A stretch of 64,000 nt of DNA from Haliscomenobacter sp040403615 (lineage in GTDB: Bacteria > Bacteroidota > Bacteroidia > Chitinophagales > Saprospiraceae). Location: contig NZ_JBBAKG010000018.1 of the NCBI RefSeq assembly GCF_040403615.1, positions 1 to 64,000 of the forward strand, in the 5' to 3' direction. Shown in pieces: positions 1-8,597 of this stretch. Under the pieces are notes generated by a model. That model did no database searches. It was not told the DNA's origin and saw only the letters and a list, made by a program, of their open reading frames with translations. Position numbers and translations under genes: made by a program. Position 1 is the stretch's first letter; every line of letters starts with the position of its first letter.

Positions 1-992
1 CCAACTTGCCGAAAGAGCGCCCAAGTGAACCCAATCCGCTTTCTTCCTTTCAAAAAAACCTGAGCTTCCCCGTCAGCGATCCGTATTTTGTGGAAAGCAC
101 CGCCATCACTGCTGCGCATGGCCCACAAAGCATCACCCGCAATATCCTCCAGGACAAAAAGGGAAACATTTGGTTTGCCACCTGGGAGGGGATCATTTGC
201 TACGATGGGAAGACCTTTACCAATTTCACCAACAAAGCAGGATTGCGGCGTTTCCACGTTTTTTCGATCATGGAAGACCGGAAGGGCAACCTGTGGTTTG
301 GCACCATCAGAGCGGGAGTGTACCGTTACGACGGCAAAACCTTTACCAATTTCACCACCAGCCAAGGTCTGGCCAACAATGCAGTGGTATGCATGCTGGA
401 GGATAAAAGTGGGAAAATCTGGTTTGGGACTATGGACGGCGTAAGTTGCTACAATGGAAAAGCTTTTACCAATTTCACCACCAAAGATGGTCTGGTCAAC
501 AATGATGTCAATTCGATCATCCAGGACAAAAGCGGCAAACTGTGGTTTGGTACCCGGGGTAGCGTCTGCTTTTACGATGGCAAGAAATTTACCGCTTTCA
601 ACAATCAGGCAGGTCAGCCTTTCAACAACGTTCGGTCAATCATGGAAGACCAACAGGGCAATATCTGGTTTGGTGGTCAGGATGGGCTGTGTCGTTACGA
701 TGGAAAATCCTTTACCCAGGTCTCCAAGGATTTTATTGGCTTTCTGTACGCAGATAAAAAAGGAAAGATCTGGATCAGTGCTGGAACGCCAGAGCCTCGC
801 AACATGACCCTGTACCGCTACAATGAGCAGTTGGCGCCACTGCCCTTAGAAAAGGCCATGTTTGAGACAATCGTCAAGGAAAAAGGCCAGGTTTATGGGG
901 TGCTTGAAGACAAGGAGGGCAACATTTGGTTTGGCACGGAGCACGGAGGCTGTCGGTATGATGGGAAAGTGGTGGATTGTTTTGGGGAGTGA
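1..992 (+). CDS. Two-component-regulator-type beta-propeller protein, 3' part
   Basis: The reading frame is open to the left edge of the window, so the 5' end and any signal peptide lie outside. About 330 residues are visible. They are built of repeats of roughly 40 residues with the core pattern GNIWFGT..G...YDGK.FT.F, each starting from an 'L.D..G' turn; at least seven copies can be counted. This is the Reg_prop (two component regulator propeller) repeat, which folds as a beta-propeller and usually forms the periplasmic sensor of hybrid histidine kinases or a free-standing secreted propeller. The protein stops right after the last repeat (ends VVDCFGE) with no transmembrane segment, kinase or sorting domain after it, so this is more likely a stand-alone secreted or lipoprotein propeller than a signalling kinase. 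The ligand is unknown. No other gene follows on this strand. Confidence 0.8.
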   Translation, partial: NLPKERPSEPNPLSSFQKNLSFPVSDPYFVESTAITAAHGPQSITRNILQDKKGNIWFATWEGIICYDGKTFTNFTNKAGLRRFHVFSIMEDRKGNLWFGTIRAGVYRYDGKTFTNFTTSQGLANNAVVCMLEDKSGKIWFGTMDGVSCYNGKAFTNFTTKDGLVNNDVNSIIQDKSGKLWFGTRGSVCFYDGKKFTAFNNQAGQPFNNVRSIMEDQQGNIWFGGQDGLCRYDGKSFTQVSKDFIGFLYADKKGKIWISAGTPEPRNMTLYRYNEQLAPLPLEKAMFETIVKEKGQVYGVLEDKEGNIWFGTEHGGCRYDGKVVDCFGE

Positions 993-1201
993 AAACTGAA
1001 GCAGAGAGAACAATTAGATGTTCCCTTTGCCAATCAGAACCCTTGTACCACCGTTTTTAAATTGGTAAAGGAATTGAATGAATACCTAAAATAACGTGAG
1101 TTCTGTAATTTTTGAAATAATTCAATATGAATTGTCACTGATTTATTGCCGATAACACAAAGCGTATTCAATCTATTTGAAAATTTCCGAGCTCACATTG
1201 T

Positions 1202-1771
1202 TTACTTCTTTTTATTTAGATATTCGTCAGTAAAATGTCCTTTTTGTTTAGGTTTTGAAAATTTGTCCGCATTGTAAGCATTTGAGTTCCCTTTTGGAAT
1301 TGACAATGATGTCCAATTGTTATTTGTTGCCATTTTACCAATAAACACAATTTGTCCAACGTGATAGGGATAATGAGCAAGTTGTCTATTGATTGCTTCT
1401 ACAATACTATGTCCTTGGTTACGAATGTAAATGTCCTTTTGCAAGTCTTCTGTTGTCAAGCTATTCAATGCGTTGAATAAACATTTCCAACCTTCTTCCC
1501 ATTTGTTTATTAGTTCTTGTCGTGTTGAAATGTCGTTTTCAAATTCAGCGTCACGATTTCTCCATTCTTTTTCTCCGTCTGTCGTCAAAAAATCAGTCCA
1601 TCGTGATAGCATATTTCCCCAAATGTGTTTCACGATGGTCGCAATACTATTGCTGTCGTCATTATATTGCCAGAATAACTTTTCGTCTTGAAGTTGCGAA
1701 AATGTTTTGTCTCCAAGCATTTTGTAATACTCAAATTGCTTTTTCACACTTTCTAAATAGTCGTTTGTCAT
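1202..1771 (-). CDS. DinB-superfamily protein (DUF1572-like)
   Basis: Protein of 189 residues counted from the Met of MTNDYLESVKKQF; a longer in-frame start 38 codons upstream gives an N-terminus unlike the family, so the shorter start is chosen. The order of motifs fits the DUF1572/DinB four-helix fold: an N-terminal helix YLESVKKQFEYYK, the metal-site helix SIATIVKHIWGNMLSRW, and a C-terminal HYPYHVGQIVFIGK helix. The His in VKHIW and the two His residues in the HYPYHVGQ helix are in the positions expected for the metal-binding triad. Relatives include bacillithiol/mycothiol-type thiol transferases, but most members have no assigned substrate. Base composition is more AT-rich than the neighbouring propeller gene, which hints at a separate origin. 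It stands alone on this strand. Confidence 0.75.
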   Translation of the reverse strand: MTNDYLESVKKQFEYYKMLGDKTFSQLQDEKLFWQYNDDSNSIATIVKHIWGNMLSRWTDFLTTDGEKEWRNRDAEFENDISTRQELINKWEEGWKCLFNALNSLTTEDLQKDIYIRNQGHSIVEAINRQLAHYPYHVGQIVFIGKMATNNNWTSLSIPKGNSNAYNADKFSKPKQKGHFTDEYLNKKK

Positions 1772-1910
1772 AATTTTCTTTGTTAGTTGTGTCGTTCTTT
1801 CGCATATCGTACAGTAATCTTTCAACAACTGTCCATCGCTCTGTTTGGTTGTTTTGATTGTTTCTTTAGAATTGATATCCGACAAGGGCTGACTTGACAG
1901 GAACGGAATC

Positions 1911-2093
1911 TCACTCCAAAAACAAATCCTCCAGGGTCAGCACCGTTTCCACCAAGCCTGAACTATTAATATTTCGATTCAAACCATAAGTGGTCAGCAG
2001 CGTAAGGCTCAGTCGCTTGCGGGTTTTGGTGGCTTCAGCAAAAGTCCAGAGCTTGCGCCGCAAGGTTTCTGCCTGTTCTTTACATGGTAACAA
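1911..2093 (-). pseudogene. Remnant of an AAA-family ATPase (C-terminal fragment)
   Basis: A 60-codon open frame with no plausible start. The peptide contains AETLRRKLWTF, then TKTRKRLSLTLLTTYGLNRN and ends SSGLVETVLTLEDLFLE. This resembles the extreme C-terminus of the Bacteroidota AAA/ATP-binding proteins of the archaeal-ATPase type, which finish with '..TTFGL..N..S..LV...LTLDDLF'. The Walker motifs and the rest of the protein are absent, and a stop codon closes the frame upstream of the conserved part. I read it as the tail of a deleted ATPase gene. The family assignment rests on recalled resemblance only. It sits next to a cluster of unusual palindromes (2106-2247). Confidence 0.45.
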
Positions 2094-2105
2094 ATTTGGA
2101 GTTCA

Positions 2106-2247
2106 AGCGAAAACGCTCAAAAAAATGGAGTTTTCGCTCCAACTCTAGCCTAATGCTGAGCGAAAAGTGGGTAAAAAATGACACTTTTCGCTCAGAATAC
2201 CTGAACTATTTGAGCGAAAAGTGGGTATAAACGAAGGCTTTTCGCTC
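2106..2247. repeat. Cluster of three palindromes built on GAGCGAAAAC/G
   Basis: Three hairpins follow each other: 2106-2114 with 2130-2138 (agcgaaaac / gttttcgct); 2156-2169 with 2182-2195 (14-nt perfect arms around a 12-nt loop); and 2212-2221 with 2238-2247 (10-nt perfect arms). All arms share the core GAGCGAAAA, and hairpins 2 and 3 also share the 16-nt direct repeat GAGCGAAAAGTGGGTA (2159 and 2212, 53 bp apart). No gene overlaps the cluster. It could be a mobile palindromic element, or a multi-site operator or terminator region. Confidence 0.7.
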
Positions 2248-2339
2248 GAAAGGCAGTTCTTACAGACTAGGACTTTTACGAAGTAAGTTGTTATCATAAT
2301 TGAACATTTGTAAAACAGCCCTATTGAAGTATCAAAACC

Positions 2340-2735
2340 CTATTCCAAAGTAGCCCGTTTTTCTTTTGAAATCAGCAAACCGCTCCATGCAGCAATAATA
2401 CCTATTAAAAGGACTGTAAGCCACCCTAAACTGTTTTCATCGCCTCGTAATATCGCTCTGACGTGGATAATTATGACCAATATAGCTGCCACAAAGGAAG
2501 CGACAAGGAAGGCATACATTGCCAATGAAAATTTGGCTTTTCGCATTAAAAAAGCAGCTATACCTAAAGCCAAAAGCCCAGTGCCATAACCTCGAGCAAC
2601 GACTTCAAGAGTACCCGTTATTTCAGTTTTTTGTCCACCAAATGCGTCTACCATCATTTGAGGTGCCAACAAAAGCCCAATACCAAAAGTTAAGTTGGCA
2701 ATGGATTGATAGATAAAGAAATTTCTTGTTGTCAT
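2340..2735 (-). CDS. Small four-helix membrane protein of unknown function
   Basis: 131 residues. Four hydrophobic segments are visible: about 9-28 (SIANLTFGIGLLLAP), 45-64 (GYGTGLLALGIAAFLM), 69-92 (LAMYAFLVASFVAAILVIII) and 102-122 (LGWLTVLLIGIIAAWSGLLI). The C-terminus SKEKRATLE is charged. The pattern resembles small DoxX/DUF4345-like integral membrane proteins, but no diagnostic motif is present, so no function is given. The upstream stretch 2736-2943 has no gene and contains AT-rich DNA. It is transcribed away from the toxin-antitoxin pair that begins at 2944. Confidence 0.6.
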   Translation of the reverse strand: MTTRNFFIYQSIANLTFGIGLLLAPQMMVDAFGGQKTEITGTLEVVARGYGTGLLALGIAAFLMRKAKFSLAMYAFLVASFVAAILVIIIHVRAILRGDENSLGWLTVLLIGIIAAWSGLLISKEKRATLE

Positions 2736-2897
2736 AATCTTGGGTTTTAAGTGAAAAAATTAATTAAATACTAAAAAATAATGGCATTGCACTTAAAAAT
2801 ACATGAAAAACGCCAAAAAACAAGTCCATATTCGTAAAAAAATTGAATTAGAAGATAAGGATAAGGATCAATCTAAATTTGCGGAGCAGATATACTG

Positions 2898-2927
2898 TTG
2901 ACTTTTACCCAAAATCCCTTAAATTTG
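2898..2927 (+). promoter_or_regulatory. Bacteroidota-type promoter of the PIN toxin-antitoxin pair
   Basis: A -33 TTG at 2898-2900 is followed after 19 nt by TAAATTTG at 2920-2927, which fits the Bacteroidota TAnnTTTG -7 consensus. Transcription would start about 10 nt before the antitoxin start codon at 2944. Assignment is by consensus only. Confidence 0.5.
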
Positions 2928-2943
2928 TAAAAAATGATTTCAA

Positions 2944-3186
2944 ATGACCACTTTTATCAAACAACCATTAAACGCTTTACAATTAGAATTACTGGAGTTG
3001 TTCGCAAGGGATGTCTCTAATCAAGATCTCCTGGCCATCAAGCAAATGGTGTCTAACTTTTTTGCCCAAAAAGCAATCGAAGAAGCAGATGCCATTTGGG
3101 AAGAAAAAGGCTACACAGATGATACAATGATTGAATGGTTGAACATCCATGAGCGTAAATCCGTTGACAATGCGAGTGGTAATTGA
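2944..3186 (+). CDS. Putative antitoxin of a PIN-domain toxin
   Basis: 80 residues, starting MTTFIKQPLNALQLELLELF. It has the small helical layout common to antitoxins paired with PIN_3/COG1569 toxins: an N-terminal part of the form 'L...Q.ELL.LF..D.S...L', a central helix QMVSNFFAQKAIEEADAIWE, and a C-terminal segment MIEWLNIHERK that would wrap the toxin. It overlaps the toxin gene by 17 bp when the toxin starts at 3170, which implies translational coupling. No DNA-binding motif is obvious, so whether it represses its own promoter is open. The function is inferred mainly from the partner gene. Confidence 0.65.
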   Translation: MTTFIKQPLNALQLELLELFARDVSNQDLLAIKQMVSNFFAQKAIEEADAIWEEKGYTDDTMIEWLNIHERKSVDNASGN

Positions 3187-3583
3187 TACGAATATTCTCC
3201 TTGTATCTATCTCAAGCAAATCAAAATTTCATCCAATATACCAAGCAATTTTAAATGGAAGTGTTGAATTGTGCTTCTCTAATTCCATCCTGGAAGAATA
3301 TGAAGAAATCATTGCAAAACGATGGAATCCAAATGTTGCTCAAAATGTAATTGCGTCTCTTCTTAAATGTCCACATGTCAACTTTATTGATCCCCGTTTC
3401 AAATGGTTATTGATCAGTCGAGATCCTGATGATGATAAATTTGTGGATTGTGCGATTGCAGCTAATGCACTTTATTTAGCTACGAACGATGCTCATTTTA
3501 ATCAACTGAAAAACGTGGATACCTATCCTCCTTTAAACCTACTCAACGCAGAAGAACTTTTGGCATTAATCAGCTCAACGTAA
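3170..3583 (+). CDS. PIN-domain ribonuclease toxin (COG1569 type)
   Basis: 137 residues from the Met of MRVVIDTNILLVSIS; a start at 3149 adds seven residues that do not belong to the PIN fold. The acidic active-site residues are in the usual places: Asp in VIDTN near the N-terminus, Glu in ILEEYEEII, Asp in SRDPDDDKFVDCAIA, and the last Asp in ATNDAHF. PIN-domain toxins cut RNA with a metal cluster held by these residues, and the partner antitoxin blocks the site. The gene overlaps the antitoxin gene by 17 bp, the usual arrangement of the module. It ends 66 bp before the convergent susD gene, with a shared hairpin between them. Confidence 0.8.
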   Translation: MRVVIDTNILLVSISSKSKFHPIYQAILNGSVELCFSNSILEEYEEIIAKRWNPNVAQNVIASLLKCPHVNFIDPRFKWLLISRDPDDDKFVDCAIAANALYLATNDAHFNQLKNVDTYPPLNLLNAEELLALISST

Positions 3584-3589
3584 ACCAAA

Positions 3590-3621
3590 ACGGGCTACCC
3601 CCATCTCTGAAGGCAGCCCGT
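3590..3621 (-). terminator. Probable terminator of the susCD operon
   Basis: ACGGGCT at 3590-3596 pairs with AGCCCGT at 3615-3621. On the minus strand the stem is followed by TTTTGGTTTA. It lies 28 nt past the susD stop codon and between convergent genes. Confidence 0.5.
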
Positions 3622-3648
3622 CTGCATTTCTATATCAAGTACTAAAAA

Positions 3649-5331
3649 TTAGTAGCTCTGGTTCTGCTTCAAATATCCAGGGATGTTCGAAGCACCATCG
3701 ATAGCGGTCTGTGGGATTGGGAACAAACGTTTGAACTTGTCAGCGTTGTTCTTTTCTGTCCAAACGCCTTCGTATTTGCCGAAACGGATCATGTCGGTAC
3801 GGCGCAGCAGCTCCCAGTAGAACTCAAAGCCCCGCTCGCGGAACAACAGGTCCAAATTCATGGAAGTCAACGCGGGAGGAGGCGTAGTCAGGGTGCGAGA
3901 AGCTCTAACCGTGTTTACATCCGCCAAGGCCGCTGCGGCGTCGTTGCTTTTGCGCAATTTGGCTTCGGCACGCATCATGTAGATGTCGGCGTAACGCACG
4001 ATCACGAGATCGGCATCGCCCAGGTTACGACCACTGGCCGATTTTTTGCTGAACTCGTACTTCAACACGCGGTAACCCCTGCTGTAATCGCTACCTGCAA
4101 CGGTATAGTTGACATCCTCGGTAAAGTTTACTGGCAAAAAAGGTTTGTTACGGGTTCCGTTGTAGAGTTTGCCAATTTTGAACTTACCATCGGCACACTT
4201 TACAAACGCGCCATTTACCCGTACCAAGCCATATTGCTGGCCACGCAAGATGCCACGGTCAAAGTTATAAGTATTGCCATCTACACATGAATCGGCAGGA
4301 ATGATTACGTTTTTGCGGTAAAAACGTGGATCAACCGTTGGTTCAGCAGGGGCATAAGCGTTGACCCAAGTGCGGTAAAAATCAGGCGTAATGGCGGGTC
4401 CATCCGTACCGTTGGCCGCTGGGAAAGCAGTCAATGGAAACTGGTCGCCAGACAAGGAGAAGTAAGCCAAACGGTTGTGGCCGTTCAGTTCAGCCCGCTG
4501 ATCAACAGCAAATACCAATTCTTTGTTGGTGTGGTTGTCGGAATTAAAGATGGAGAAATAATCTCTAGACAATTGGTGTGTACCGGAGCTGATGACCTTA
4601 TCGCAGTATTCTACCACTTTATCCATGTCCTCTGCCTTGAAATCAAAACTTGCAGCGTATGGATCGCGGTAAACCGCAGCATTGAGGTGCAAACGAGACA
4701 AAAGTCCCCAAACTCCTGTTTTGCTCAAGCGACCTGGGCCGACGTTGGCTTCCAGGTTGGGCTCTACAGCTACAAACTCGCTCTTAAGGTGCTCTACGGC
4801 TTCATTGCCGCGCAGTACCTTAGAGATTTCGCCCAAATCGTCCTTTACCAGAACCAATCCAAATAGGTCCAAAAGTACCATGTTGTAGTAAGCACGCATA
4901 CCACGAGCTTCAGCAAGGTAAGTTTTGGCGATTGGATCACCGTTGGTAGGCAGCGCATTCATTGCGGTTACGGCGCGAGAGATACCCGTCACGATGGTCG
5001 TCCAGGTATTGCGTACGTTTGGGTCAGCGCTGGTCAATGTGTGGGTGTGCAAGGCAACATAGATGCCATTGTCACCCCAGTCGGTACCTCCACGGTAAGG
5101 CAAAATCGCTTCATCGGTAGAAATTTCTTGTAGCGCAAAAAGAGTCGTGTGTGTATACAACGTAGGCAATGGCGCATAAACTGGTGCCAGGTTGCCATCA
5201 GCAGCCAATTTGTCCGAAAGTCCGGTTGCCGAAGTTTCATCAAGGATAACCTCGTTGAGGTCGGTACAGCTATTGGAGGTAAAAAAGATACCTACCAACA
5301 GTGAAGCGATAAAAATTATATGCTTATTCAT
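3649..5331 (-). CDS. SusD/RagB-family outer-membrane nutrient-binding lipoprotein
   Basis: 560 residues. The N-terminus is a lipoprotein signal (LVGIFFTSNSC, lipidated Cys at about 22), placing it on the outer membrane. The TPR-rich SusD fold is recognisable from the conserved AEARGMRAYYNMVLLDLFG helix at about 140-160, from VIVRYADIYMMRAEAKLR at about 455, and from LLFRERGFEFYWELLRRTDMIRFG near the C-terminus, followed by LFPIPQTAID...PGYLKQN. SusD proteins cap a SusC barrel and hand over an oligosaccharide or other ligand. The susC gene lies 11 bp upstream on the same strand, so the two are co-transcribed. The ligand cannot be read from the sequence; no glycoside hydrolase is next to it. 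Confidence 0.95.
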   Translation of the reverse strand: MNKHIIFIASLLVGIFFTSNSCTDLNEVILDETSATGLSDKLAADGNLAPVYAPLPTLYTHTTLFALQEISTDEAILPYRGGTDWGDNGIYVALHTHTLTSADPNVRNTWTTIVTGISRAVTAMNALPTNGDPIAKTYLAEARGMRAYYNMVLLDLFGLVLVKDDLGEISKVLRGNEAVEHLKSEFVAVEPNLEANVGPGRLSKTGVWGLLSRLHLNAAVYRDPYAASFDFKAEDMDKVVEYCDKVISSGTHQLSRDYFSIFNSDNHTNKELVFAVDQRAELNGHNRLAYFSLSGDQFPLTAFPAANGTDGPAITPDFYRTWVNAYAPAEPTVDPRFYRKNVIIPADSCVDGNTYNFDRGILRGQQYGLVRVNGAFVKCADGKFKIGKLYNGTRNKPFLPVNFTEDVNYTVAGSDYSRGYRVLKYEFSKKSASGRNLGDADLVIVRYADIYMMRAEAKLRKSNDAAAALADVNTVRASRTLTTPPPALTSMNLDLLFRERGFEFYWELLRRTDMIRFGKYEGVWTEKNNADKFKRLFPIPQTAIDGASNIPGYLKQNQSY

Positions 5332-5342
5332 TGTTTTTTATT

Positions 5343-8300
5343 TTAGAAAGTGACATTTAAGCCAAAAATGATTGATTTTGCTTTAGGATAGCTCAAATAG
5401 TCGATGCCATAAGAAGAAATCCCGTTGATGCTGCGGTCGTTGTTTACCTCCGGATCGTATCCATCGTACTTGGTGCTCAACCACAGGTTTTGACCCGTAA
5501 CAGAAAGGTTCAAGCCTTTTACATATTTGTTGATGCCCAATGCCTCTGTGTTGAATTGGTAGTTCAAGGAAAGGTTGTTCAGGCGCAAGAATGCACCATC
5601 TTTCAAAAAACGGGTAGATACAGGTGCGGCGTTGTTGATCGATTCGTTCGGGAACAAAGTAGCTTCTCTGGTTGTGTTGATGCCTTTTGACAAACGCAAT
5701 TTGTAGAAGTTGGTGTTGGCTGTGTTGTCATACAGCTTGTTGCCAGATACGCCGTTGAAATTGGCACGCAGGTCAAAACCTTTGAAAGATAATACGGTAT
5801 AAAAGTTGTACATCTTCGTGGGTAAAGCGCTACCTGCAGAGATGCGGTCTTTGTCGCTGACTACACCGTCGCCGTCAGTATCGCGGTAGGTACTCAAGCC
5901 TTTGTCATCAAAGCCGGTGAATTCTCTCAGGAAGAAAGTACCAATCGGCTGGCCGTTTACATACCCGTTGATGGTGGCAGAAGTCAAACCAGAACCGGAA
6001 GCAGAGCCGGAAGGAATTACGGTATAAGGTGAGTTTTCAACGATGTTGTCGATGAACGTGATGTTGCCACCCAATTCAAATTTGAAACCACTTGCTGCAC
6101 GGTAACGGTAGCTCAAATCAATTTCCAAACCCTTGTTGGTGATGGTCATGTCCTCAACGTTGGTCCAGATAGAAGCCGCTGGCTGAACCGGGTCAGCAGG
6201 AATAACTTCCAAAAGGATGTTGTTGGATACTTTGTTGAAGTAATCCACGCTACCGGCCAAAGCACCTTTGAACAGTGCGAAATCCAAACCAAGGTCATAC
6301 TGGGTAGAAACCTCCCACTGAATATCCGGGTTAGCCAAACGGGTAAAAGTAGTACCCGCAGGGAAAGTACCTGTTTCTGTAAGCGGGTAGCTGGTCCCAG
6401 CGGATACCGCAGAAGTAAACAAGGGTTGGGTAATTTTGGAAGGAATTTCCTGGTTGCCCGTTTGTCCCCAACCTGCGCGCAGTTTTAATTCGCTGAAAGG
6501 ACCACCTTTCATGAAGTTTTCTTCCGCAATTCTCCATCCGGCAGAAACCGATGGGAAAACACCGTATTTGTTGTTTTCACCAAACTTGGAAGAACCGTCA
6601 GCACGTACAGTAGCCGTCAACAAGTACTTGTCGCGGAACTGGTAGTTCAAACGACCGTAGAAAGACTGCAATTCGTTGATCAGCGCATAACCACCAGGCC
6701 TGTTGGTAACCAAAGTCAATTCCTGGCCCAAACCTGGGTTGTAAATTGGCTCAATCGGAGAAATTGGGAACCTGTTGATGCTGGAAGATCTGCCCTGAAT
6801 GAAAATCTTCTGGTAAGAATGTCCAGCCAAAACGGTCAATCCGTGTACGTCATTGTTGAAAGTATACGTGATGTAGTTCTCGATCAACTTGTTGCGGTTG
6901 ATGGTATAGATTGACTCCAAACGGCCATCTTGCTTGGGTACAGCATTGGCTAGCGATTGAAGGTCACGTGTAGAAGTAGCATTGTCAATGCCGAAGTTCA
7001 GTTTGTAAACCAAACCCTTCACGATGGTGAATGAAGGCGCGATACTTCCGATCACCCGGTTGATGGTAGTCAAGTCTTTTTCCAGGCCCAAAGTTACCAA
7101 TGGGTTGGTTCCGCTCTGGTACTTAAAAGGCAAACCGTCGGTACCATAAACTGGATAAGTTGGGTTGGTAGAGATGGCGTTGCCCAACATGCTTCCGATT
7201 GGAGGACGCTGGTTGAAGGTATTGGTTACGTTCAGGTTAACGTCCAGATTCAGGCGATCATCAAGGAACTTCTGAGAAACGTTCAAACGACCAGTGTACA
7301 AGTTGAGGTTGTTTCCTTTCAGAATACCTTCTTGCTGCTGCAAGCCAAATGAGCCGTAGTAAGTCAGTTTGCCAGCACCGCCACCCAGTGACACGTTATG
7401 GTTTCGGGTCATGGCCGTTCTGGTGATTTCTTTCTGCCAATCGGTGTTGGCATTCAGGTCTTCCAATACACCACCTACTTTAGGTACTTCCTGACGGTAT
7501 TCATCCGCAGTAAAAATGTCGATTGGATTGGTCAGGTTAGAGATACCCAGGCTACCCGAATAGGTCATGCTGGAAAAACCAGCTTTGCCTTTTTTGGTCG
7601 TGATCAATACCACACCATTGGCGCCACGAGAACCATAGATCGCTGTAGCAGAAGCATCTTTCAATACGTCGATAGACTGGATGTCTTGTGGATTAAGGAA
7701 AGTCAGTGGGTTGGTAGCACCGCCGGTGCTGGAGTTGTCCAATGCCAATCCGTCCAATACAAACAAAGGTGTACTTCCGGTACGTACCCCACCCGGACCT
7801 CGGATGGTGATGCTCTGTGAACCACCTGGCTCACCAGTAGCAGAAGTTACGTTTACCCCGGCAACTTTGCCTTGAATCAATTGCTCAGGAGAGTTGATGA
7901 TCCCTTTGTTGAAATCATCGCTTTTGATGGATTTGGCAGAACCAGTCATGTCTTTCTTGGTCGTGCTGCCGTAGCCCACTACCAATACTTGAGACAATTC
8001 GAGTGAGCTTGATTTCAAAGACACATCGATTCTGGTTTGGCTGCCTACCAGTATTTCTTGCTTTTCGTATCCTACGAATTCAAAAACCAGTACTGCGCTT
8101 TGGTCGGCCACAGTAAGGGTGTAATTTCCATTTAAATCGGTTGTAGTTCCCTGGCTAGTGCCTTTGATCAGTACTGTACTTCCAATTAGCGGCTCTTGAG
8201 TCGTAGCATCGGTGATTTGTCCAGAAACTGTAATTTCAGCAATCTTGCTGAGGTTTGTAAGGGGCATTTTTGCAGATCCAATTGCTTTTGGAGTACTGAT

Positions 8301-8372
8301 CAGAGTGACGATCAGCAGCAAAAAACTCCCAACCAACCTTAGTGAAGGTGTGAGTGTAAAAAGATACTTCAT
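5343..8372 (-). CDS. SusC/RagA-family TonB-dependent outer-membrane transporter
   Basis: 1009 residues. A long N-terminal signal segment is followed by a CarboxypepD_reg-like domain at about 45-120 (ISGQITDATTQEPLIGSTV, then VGYEKQEILVG), a plug domain at about 130-265 with the SusC signature SRGANGVVLITTKKGKAG, and the 22-stranded barrel, ending in the aromatic terminus SIIFGLNVTF. A TonB box-like stretch LSQVLVVGYG precedes the plug. It imports a large ligand through the outer membrane using TonB energy, with the SusD lid encoded 11 bp downstream. The 225-bp region upstream is shared with the divergent YncE/phosphoesterase gene, which suggests joint control. No FecR-type anti-sigma factor or ECF sigma gene is adjacent. 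Confidence 0.95.
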   Translation of the reverse strand: MKYLFTLTPSLRLVGSFLLLIVTLISTPKAIGSAKMPLTNLSKIAEITVSGQITDATTQEPLIGSTVLIKGTSQGTTTDLNGNYTLTVADQSAVLVFEFVGYEKQEILVGSQTRIDVSLKSSSLELSQVLVVGYGSTTKKDMTGSAKSIKSDDFNKGIINSPEQLIQGKVAGVNVTSATGEPGGSQSITIRGPGGVRTGSTPLFVLDGLALDNSSTGGATNPLTFLNPQDIQSIDVLKDASATAIYGSRGANGVVLITTKKGKAGFSSMTYSGSLGISNLTNPIDIFTADEYRQEVPKVGGVLEDLNANTDWQKEITRTAMTRNHNVSLGGGAGKLTYYGSFGLQQQEGILKGNNLNLYTGRLNVSQKFLDDRLNLDVNLNVTNTFNQRPPIGSMLGNAISTNPTYPVYGTDGLPFKYQSGTNPLVTLGLEKDLTTINRVIGSIAPSFTIVKGLVYKLNFGIDNATSTRDLQSLANAVPKQDGRLESIYTINRNKLIENYITYTFNNDVHGLTVLAGHSYQKIFIQGRSSSINRFPISPIEPIYNPGLGQELTLVTNRPGGYALINELQSFYGRLNYQFRDKYLLTATVRADGSSKFGENNKYGVFPSVSAGWRIAEENFMKGGPFSELKLRAGWGQTGNQEIPSKITQPLFTSAVSAGTSYPLTETGTFPAGTTFTRLANPDIQWEVSTQYDLGLDFALFKGALAGSVDYFNKVSNNILLEVIPADPVQPAASIWTNVEDMTITNKGLEIDLSYRYRAASGFKFELGGNITFIDNIVENSPYTVIPSGSASGSGLTSATINGYVNGQPIGTFFLREFTGFDDKGLSTYRDTDGDGVVSDKDRISAGSALPTKMYNFYTVLSFKGFDLRANFNGVSGNKLYDNTANTNFYKLRLSKGINTTREATLFPNESINNAAPVSTRFLKDGAFLRLNNLSLNYQFNTEALGINKYVKGLNLSVTGQNLWLSTKYDGYDPEVNNDRSINGISSYGIDYLSYPKAKSIIFGLNVTF

Positions 8373-8409
8373 TGAATGAGTAATTGATGAAAAGAATGAA
8401 AATTCTCTG

Positions 8410-8417
8410 CAAATTTA
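8410..8417 (-). promoter_or_regulatory. Possible -7 box for susC
   Basis: On the minus strand the sequence reads TAAATTTG, matching TAnnTTTG, 37 nt before the susC start codon. A clear -33 TTG at the right distance is not visible, so the call is tentative. Confidence 0.35.
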
Positions 8418-8522
8418 TTGGAAACGGAGTAGCTCTTTAGACTCCCGAATCAGAATTAACGGTAAAATAGCAGTAGAGGACTGTATGTGATTTTTGCATT
8501 AATTTGCTGTAAATATTGCGTC

Positions 8523-8576
8523 ATTGTACAATCAATTTAACCCATGTTAAAAAAGAATGCCTTATTATTGTACAAT
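8523..8576. promoter_or_regulatory. Twin ATTGTACAAT palindromes, candidate operator
   Basis: The perfect 10-bp palindrome ATTGTACAAT occurs at 8523-8532 and again at 8567-8576, 44 bp apart centre to centre (about four helical turns). Both lie in the 225-bp region between susC and the divergent YncE/phosphoesterase gene; the second ends 21 bp before the latter's start codon. The position suggests a dimeric repressor or looping regulator. The regulator is not identified. Confidence 0.5.
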
Positions 8577-8597
8577 TGAACCAAGTACTCGTCCATC

